In this document: in pieces, positions 62,001 through 64,000 of the stretch
Layout of the letters: every line of letters starts with the position of its first letter
How positions within the stretch are numbered: position 1 is the first letter of the stretch
From: Streptomonospora mangrovi
Lineage (GTDB): Bacteria > Actinomycetota > Actinomycetes > Streptosporangiales > Streptosporangiaceae
Assembly (NCBI RefSeq): GCF_027604915.1
Contig: NZ_JAJAQC010000017.1
Coordinates: 1 to 64,000, forward strand
Length of the DNA: 64,000 bases
Direction of reading: 5' to 3'
Notes under the pieces: model-generated
The model's database searches: none
The model's input: the letters and a program-made list of their open reading frames with translations, nothing else
Told to the model about the DNA's origin: nothing
Translations under genes and position numbers: made by a program

Positions 62001-62082
62001 CGTGGGCGTCGCAGCCGCACTGGCCGGTGAGGCGGTACTCGACCTGGGTGGGGTCCGGGCCGAGGGTGGTGACCCATGCCAA
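59023..62082 (-). CDS. MobF family relaxase-helicase (TraI/TrwC-like)
   Basis: The 1019-residue protein has an N-terminal relaxase of about 480 residues with the three-His metal motif in GDPHLHAHIMIANMV (His near 286-290), then an SF1 (RecD-like/AAA_30) helicase. Walker A is GVAGSGKTT near 582, Walker B VLVVDEAAMVDD near 645, GIGDPAQLRAVG follows, and late motifs include HGYAMTIAAAQGLT and AMSRARGRADLYLA. The N-terminus has VEYRL and VEYRI around a His/Asp-rich loop (HAHAHSHGDADD). TTG 62082 is chosen because GGAG lies 6 bp upstream and AWVTTLGPDPTQVEYRL is where family sequence begins; ATG 62166 or 62154 would add unrelated residues. It nicks and unwinds DNA for conjugative transfer. Confidence 0.92.
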   Translation of the reverse strand: MAWVTTLGPDPTQVEYRLTGQCGCDAHAHAHSHGDADDLQVEYRIKDADRPLQRVGSGWREFGQAPGSEFAGEADLEAMRLVMAGCHPVTGEVLVAPKEAVDPRAKLAARPLVDAVYAIADAAHMPAADLFTSASAAERFARLERGLLRDGEAHHAAVRDLEVIAEQAGVDPAMLWGAEELATAREHAESRVRVGNRGFDMVLNMPKSMSVLYGLVEDRTAAEIEEIYLDCVRETVDSLEEWAGYAVAGHHGDGQSAARLATSGLIASITLHRSARPVDGRMGDPHLHAHIMIANMVLGEDGKWRALGAGGRDLHRHVAVAGELAKARMRERLSRRFGVVWVRDERTGEWEIAGFDRDVRDTFSSRSRQIADHVGRDASAAQARAAARELAQSKSSVRQGHARRWWRRVAETAGFNVETLLDGALSRGTAARQPPPDVDALAAIVWDPETGVTAQRKAVSRPQIMAAVAAACPGGVVSASHLEVLTEAVLSTGHAVRLPSGGPRHLSNADRWTSADIVEAEQAIVSAAERRLGEGAAVVPAAAAAQALRRFEAERGFRLSAEQRRTAERLMCAGHGLDMVRGVAGSGKTTLMSAALAGWSAAGLRVEGAATAAVAAANLAAESGIASRTVASWLRRVESGEGLAGVDVLVVDEAAMVDDRSMAALVKAADASGTKIVGIGDPAQLRAVGVGGGFKAVHGIVEGETLSENRRQRDAVDREALAAWLEGGRASALHVWGNAGRVHAAERAHDALDLVAQGWWKDRQELSDPHQAVGDLLVLAARNSDVDELNLRMRALAWAGGHLADDEVAFALRGGGRLALASGDTVRVRRNDYRSRRGEGPDVLNGFRGVVAEVDGRRGVRVEWRREGETHSAWVSPEAIARGDLSHGYAMTIAAAQGLTCERAHVYGIGAEAHSLYPAMSRARGRADLYLAAQGLESVDVRGVRNDGELVRRLIDGYARTLTDQDDTMVSDELVPPRRASLKTAVERAARGRAGGAWRGAPRGAAKEGAWPRRTSGGW

Positions 62083-62219
62083 TGGTTTCTCCGCTGGCGG
62101 ACCGGGGGTGGGAGGCGGACAGGAGAGGGTGAGTGGTGATGGATTTTGACGCATCCGCGTGGACATGTCCAGTACGACACGCCCGGATGCTGAGATGCCG
62201 GATACCTGCGCGCTTCCCG

Positions 62220-62256
62220 CTTCTTCGGGCGGGGGCGCGGGTCCGGCGGGGGTCAC
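62220..62256. repeat. inverted repeat 1, left arm (IR1-L)
   Basis: This 37-bp sequence, starting CTTCTTCGGGCGGGGGC, is the perfect reverse complement of 62870-62906. Three more bases pair on the inner side. It adjoins the palindrome at 62256-62283. Confidence 0.9.
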
Positions 62257-62283
62257 CCACCGGGGGCCGCGGCCCCCGGTGGG
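62256..62283 (-). terminator. hairpin after 47-residue ORF
   Basis: A 28-bp perfect palindrome (first half CCCACCGGGGGCCG) lies 8 bp past the stop of the ORF at 62291. It has the form of a GC-rich factor-independent terminator. Confidence 0.65.
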
Positions 62284-62290
62284 TGGGGGC

Positions 62291-62434
62291 TCACCTGCCG
62301 CGCGCCTCCCTCTCGGCCTCGGCGGTGGACGCCTTGGCGTCGGCCACGTCCTTCTCGCTGGACTCGCGGGCCTGCTGGACCTGGCGGGCGGTGTCCTCCT
62401 GGATCTTCTTCACGAAGTCCTCGTCCTTGCCCAT
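62291..62434 (-). CDS. 47-residue charged coiled-coil protein
   Basis: This tiny protein (MGKDEDFVKKIQEDTARQVQ...) is almost all Glu/Lys/Ala/Arg and predicted as one long helix. AGAGGAGGTGA 5 bp before the ATG is a near-perfect Shine-Dalgarno, the main reason to call it. It lies upstream of mobF on the same strand and is followed by a palindromic terminator. No family recognised. Confidence 0.6.
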   Translation of the reverse strand: MGKDEDFVKKIQEDTARQVQQARESSEKDVADAKASTAEAEREARGR

Positions 62435-62486
62435 CTCTGTCACCTCCTCTCGGGGCTCGGTCGGGGCGGGTTCCCTTCGGCTCGCC

Positions 62487-62573
62487 CTAGTCGGGCGTGG
62501 GGCCGGGGGGCCGCTGCGGCTCCGAGTTCGGGCCGCCCGGCCGGGGCAGGGGTGCGGGCTTCTCCTTGGGCAT
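62487..62573 (-). CDS. 28-residue proline-rich peptide
   Basis: MPKEKPAPLPRPGGPNSEPQ... is a basic proline-rich peptide of 28 residues with a strong GGGAGGTGA ribosome site. The leader in front of it is a near-copy of that before the ORF at 63048. It begins 3 bp after the stop of a 15-codon leaderless frame and may be coupled to it. Function unknown. Confidence 0.5.
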   Translation of the reverse strand: MPKEKPAPLPRPGGPNSEPQRPPGPTPD

Positions 62574-62576
62574 CGT

Positions 62577-62624
62577 TCACCTCCCTTGGCGCTCTGTGGA
62601 GTTGTCAAGGAACTGGCCGTTCAC
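62577..62624 (-). CDS. 15-residue possible leaderless leader peptide
   Basis: GTG 62624 lies 5 bp after TAATAT (minus strand 62630-62635), so it would be translated from the 5' end of the mRNA: VNGQFLDNSTERQGR, then TGA. The stop lies within the ribosome site of the next ORF, a layout typical of coupling or attenuation peptides. Detection rests on position only. Confidence 0.35.
   Translation of the reverse strand: MNGQFLDNSTERQGR
62578..62610 (-). repeat. duplicated leader, copy 1
   Basis: Minus strand reads CCTTGACAACTCCACAGAGC, a short variable part, then AAGGGAGGTG. The same sequence recurs at 63116-63149 with two to three changes. In both cases it precedes a tiny ORF by a few bases. 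Confidence 0.85.
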
Positions 62625-62642
62625 TGTAGATATTACCCTTTC
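62622..62642 (-). promoter_or_regulatory. duplicated -10/leaderless start, copy 1
   Basis: A 21-bp sequence containing TAATAT followed by CTACA and GTG (minus strand) is identical at 63245-63265. TAATAT is the best -10 hexamer in this region and the GTG follows by 5 bp. Confidence 0.6.
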
Positions 62643-62663
62643 CAGTGGCGGCCAAACCTCCGG

Positions 62664-62810
62664 TTACGGGTGGCTGCCGGTGGACTGGTCGCCGCCCTCG
62701 TCGCCGCTCGGCTCCTCGGCCGGGGGCATCTCCTCCCTGATCTCCTGGTTGGCCTTCGCCGCCCAGGCGGTGTAGTCCTTGCCCTCCTGGTACGCCTTCG
62801 AGTCGCCCAT
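62664..62810 (-). CDS. 48-residue acidic protein
   Basis: MGDSKAYQEGKDYTAWAAKA... is an acidic small protein with a Gly/Ser/Asp-rich tail. AGAGAGGAAG before the ATG is a usable ribosome site. The upstream leader contains the GGATC-GAA-GATCC hairpin and the inverted repeat arm IR1-R. No family recognised. Confidence 0.55.
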   Translation of the reverse strand: MGDSKAYQEGKDYTAWAAKANQEIREEMPPAEEPSGDEGGDQSTGSHP

Positions 62811-62845
62811 GATGCGCTTCCTCTCTGTTCCTTGTGTCGTGGGAT

Positions 62846-62906
62846 GGATCGAAGATCCCTGCGCGCTGGGTGACCCCCGCCGGACCCGCGCCCCCGCCCG
62901 AAGAAG
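62846..62906. repeat. inverted repeat 1, right arm with hairpin
   Basis: 62870-62906 is the perfect 37-bp reverse complement of 62220-62256. Just left is GGATC-GAA-GATCC (62846-62858) and CCTGCGCGCTGGGTG. This whole block of about 50 bp is repeated directly at 63285-63334. Confidence 0.9.
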
Positions 62907-62975
62907 TGAAGGGCGAGCAAGGCGACAACGGCGACACGCCCGAGATCGCAAGGCGGCGATACCTGCGCTCTTCCC

Positions 62976-63015
62976 TTTCGGGGGCGCGGGGCGCGGGTCC
63001 GGCGGGGGCCACCCA
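62976..63015. repeat. inverted repeat 2, left arm (IR2-L)
   Basis: A 40-bp sequence beginning TTTCGGGGGCGCGGGG is the perfect reverse complement of 63306-63345. It is related to IR1-L (shared GCGCGGGTCCGGCGGGGG) and is preceded, like IR1-L, by GATACCTGCGC. Confidence 0.9.
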
Positions 63016-63039
63016 CCGGGGGCCGCAACCCCCGGCGGG
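63012..63039 (-). terminator. hairpin after 20-residue ORF
   Basis: CCCACCGGGGG...CCCCCGGCGGG forms a stem with one G-A mismatch around CCGCAA. It stands 8 bp after the ORF stop at 63048, the same position as the palindrome in the first cassette. Confidence 0.6.
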
Positions 63040-63047
63040 CGGGGGGC

Positions 63048-63110
63048 TCACTTGCCGCCCTTCGGCTTGCCGAGGTTCTTGGTGGGGGTGTCCTCCTCGT
63101 CGCTGCGCAT
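63048..63110 (-). CDS. 20-residue peptide
   Basis: MRSDEEDTPTKNLGKPKGGK is a 20-residue charged peptide. AAGGGAGGTGACGAC before the ATG is a strong ribosome site, and the leader is the second copy of that at 62578-62610. The small size makes the call tentative. Confidence 0.45.
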   Translation of the reverse strand: MRSDEEDTPTKNLGKPKGGK

Positions 63111-63115
63111 GTCGT

Positions 63116-63149
63116 CACCTCCCTTCGTCGCTCTGTGGAGTTGTCAAGG
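63116..63149 (-). repeat. duplicated leader, copy 2
   Basis: Near-copy of 62578-62610, upstream of the 20-residue ORF. Confidence 0.85.
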
Positions 63150-63166
63150 ATCACTGCGGGCTCCGG

Positions 63167-63247
63167 CTACTTCGGCTGGGGCAGACCGCAGTTTGCGCAG
63201 TCCGCTCCTCCCGGCGGGTAGGGGGTTCCACAGTTGGGGCAATCCAC
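63167..63247 (-). CDS. 26-residue zinc-ribbon peptide, leaderless start
   Basis: GTG 63247 opens a 26-residue frame with two CxxC pairs, DCPNCGTPYPPGGADCANCG, the knuckles of a zinc ribbon. TAATAT (63253-63258, minus strand) ends 5 bp before the GTG, so translation would be leaderless. The Cys pattern makes real coding likely. A free-standing zinc ribbon of this size could be a DNA- or RNA-binding peptide. Confidence 0.55.
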   Translation of the reverse strand: MDCPNCGTPYPPGGADCANCGLPQPK

Positions 63248-63265
63248 TGTAGATATTACCCTTTC
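63245..63265 (-). promoter_or_regulatory. duplicated -10/leaderless start, copy 2
   Basis: Identical over 21 bp to 62622-62642. It serves the zinc-ribbon peptide. Confidence 0.6.
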
Positions 63266-63679
63266 TGTGCGGTTTGAAACCTGGGGATCGAAGATCCCTG
63301 CGCGCTGGGTGGCCCCCGCCGGACCCGCGCCCCGCGCCCCCGAAAAGGGGTGTTGACGGGGGGAAATGCGGACATCAGCCTCAAACACACACCCTTCAAT
63401 ATAACTTGCTCTCCTTTCTCTCTTTTTTCTTCTTTCGCCTTCGGGGTGGGGCGGGACAGGTGGAGCCGGAGGGTGGGGCGGGACAGGTGGAGCCGGGCGG
63501 TGGAACTGTTCGGGTGGCGGTGGGCGAGGGAGGGGGTGCGGGTGCGGGGGAACGAGAAGCGGGGGGGGGGGGGGGGGGGCGGGGGCGGGGGGGGGGGGGG
63601 GGGGGGGGGCGAGGCGCGCGGGGGGGGGGGGGGCCGGCCCCCCGGCCGCTTGGGGGGGGGGGCGGTTGTGGGAGGAGGG
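63248..63679. other. gene-free stretch with repeats and G-homopolymers
   Basis: It contains IR2-R, a pyrimidine-rich tract (63400-63440), two 27-bp tandem repeats of GGGTGGGGCGGGACAGGTGG type (63444-63497), and 63560-63660, which is nearly all G with single C or A interruptions. The last part has doubtful base accuracy. No gene is supported. Confidence 0.6.
63285..63345. repeat. inverted repeat 2, right arm with hairpin
   Basis: 63306-63345 is the perfect 40-bp reverse complement of 62976-63015. The hairpin GGATC-GAA-GATCC (63285-63297) lies beside it, as in IR1. Confidence 0.9.
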
Positions 63680-64000
63680 TCAGGGGGTTTGCGGTTTCTT
63701 GCGGGCGACGAGGGCGATCGTGGTGGTGATCGCGGCGAAGAAGAGGAACAGGGCGAGCCAGACCATGCCCTGGGTGACGTTCATTTCGGCGCCCTCCACG
63801 CCGCGGGTGCGGCCGCCGTCGCGGCCGGTGATCGCGACCGCGAGGACGGTGAGGATCGCCGCGGCCGTGCCGATGCGGGCCGTCCAGCCCAGGGCGCGGA
63901 CCGTCCGGCCGCGGGTGTGCAGGCGTTCGTTGCGGCGGGCCGGGGCGAGGAGGCGGGTCAGGAGCAGGGCGGCCACCGGGAGCTGGAGCAGCCAGACGGT
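63680..64000 (-). CDS. membrane protein, 5' end beyond the window
   Basis: The frame is open to position 64000 (TVWLLQLPVAALLL...), so only the C-terminal 106 residues are seen. An internal GTG at 63976 is a possible but unneeded start. Two further membrane helices are visible: IGTAAAILTVLAVAI and MVWLALFLFFAAITTTIALV. It ends RKKPQTP. Conjugation-linked membrane proteins look like this, but no family is recognised. Confidence 0.5.
   Translation of the reverse strand, partial: TVWLLQLPVAALLLTRLLAPARRNERLHTRGRTVRALGWTARIGTAAAILTVLAVAITGRDGGRTRGVEGAEMNVTQGMVWLALFLFFAAITTTIALVARKKPQTP

Noticed and set aside
62083-62256. N-terminal extension of MobF to ATG 62166 or further
   Set aside because: The extra residues have no similarity to the family, run into the inverted repeat arm, and lack a ribosome site; TTG 62082 has one.
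63274-63729. 151-codon glycine-rich frame in the G-tract
   Set aside because: It is translation of the homopolymer and antisense to the membrane protein gene.

Overview
The window is very GC-rich actinobacterial DNA. It has NNC/NNG-biased codons, many GTG starts, many promoters with a TANNNT -10 box placed directly before a start codon, mycothiol biosynthesis (mshA), CarD, SenX3-RegX3, WXG100 proteins and the actinobacterial families DUF2516, YbjN and BlaI-M56. The rlmB-cysS / ispF-carD / phoU-senX3-regX3 block together with a mshA-ybjN-gpmA block is the order known from streptomycetes. I would place the organism in a filamentous family such as Nocardiopsaceae; that placement is inference.

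Layout. 1-6.9 kb is one end of a type VII (ESX) secretion locus: two WXG100 substrates, a membrane-anchored TNT-like protein, EccD, a MinD-like protein without a usable P-loop, and a proline-rich EspI-like protein. EccB, EccC, EccE and mycosin are not here and would lie to the left if present. 7-14.7 kb is mixed: a beta-lactamase-fold hydrolase, a small membrane protein with an amyloid-type motif, RidA, an SDR with a divergent XRE regulator, a MazG-like protein and a CNNM/CBS transporter. 15-24.4 kb is housekeeping: tRNA-Thr, rlmB, cysS, ispF, carD, phoU and senX3-regX3. 24.5-35 kb holds dtd, DUF2207 and DUF2516 membrane proteins, twin secreted zinc proteases, a large membrane hydrolase, a BlaI/M56 pair, a macrodomain protein and an esterase. 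35.5-38.5 kb is mshA-ybjN-gpmA, with a DasR-like dyad before gpmA and a strong terminator after it.

38.7-56.4 kb is accessory and regulatory: DsrE, GIDE-like, nitrobindin-like, IclR, PadR with two SDRs, two NarL-type two-component systems around a small orphan type I-E CRISPR array, an MFS pump with a TetR regulator and a near-perfect operator, VanZ and SRPBCC proteins.

56.8-63.4 kb is a mobilisation module. A MobC-like gene and a VirD2/MobA-type relaxase read right; a small DNA-binding-like gene and a 1019-residue MobF relaxase-helicase read left towards them. Behind MobF is a run of tiny left-reading ORFs in two cassettes, each bounded by about 40-bp inverted repeats, with a duplicated leader, a duplicated -10/leaderless start and terminator-like hairpins. 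I regard this as the least explained part of the window. The right end is a G-homopolymer region of doubtful sequence quality and the 3' part of a membrane protein gene cut by the window edge.
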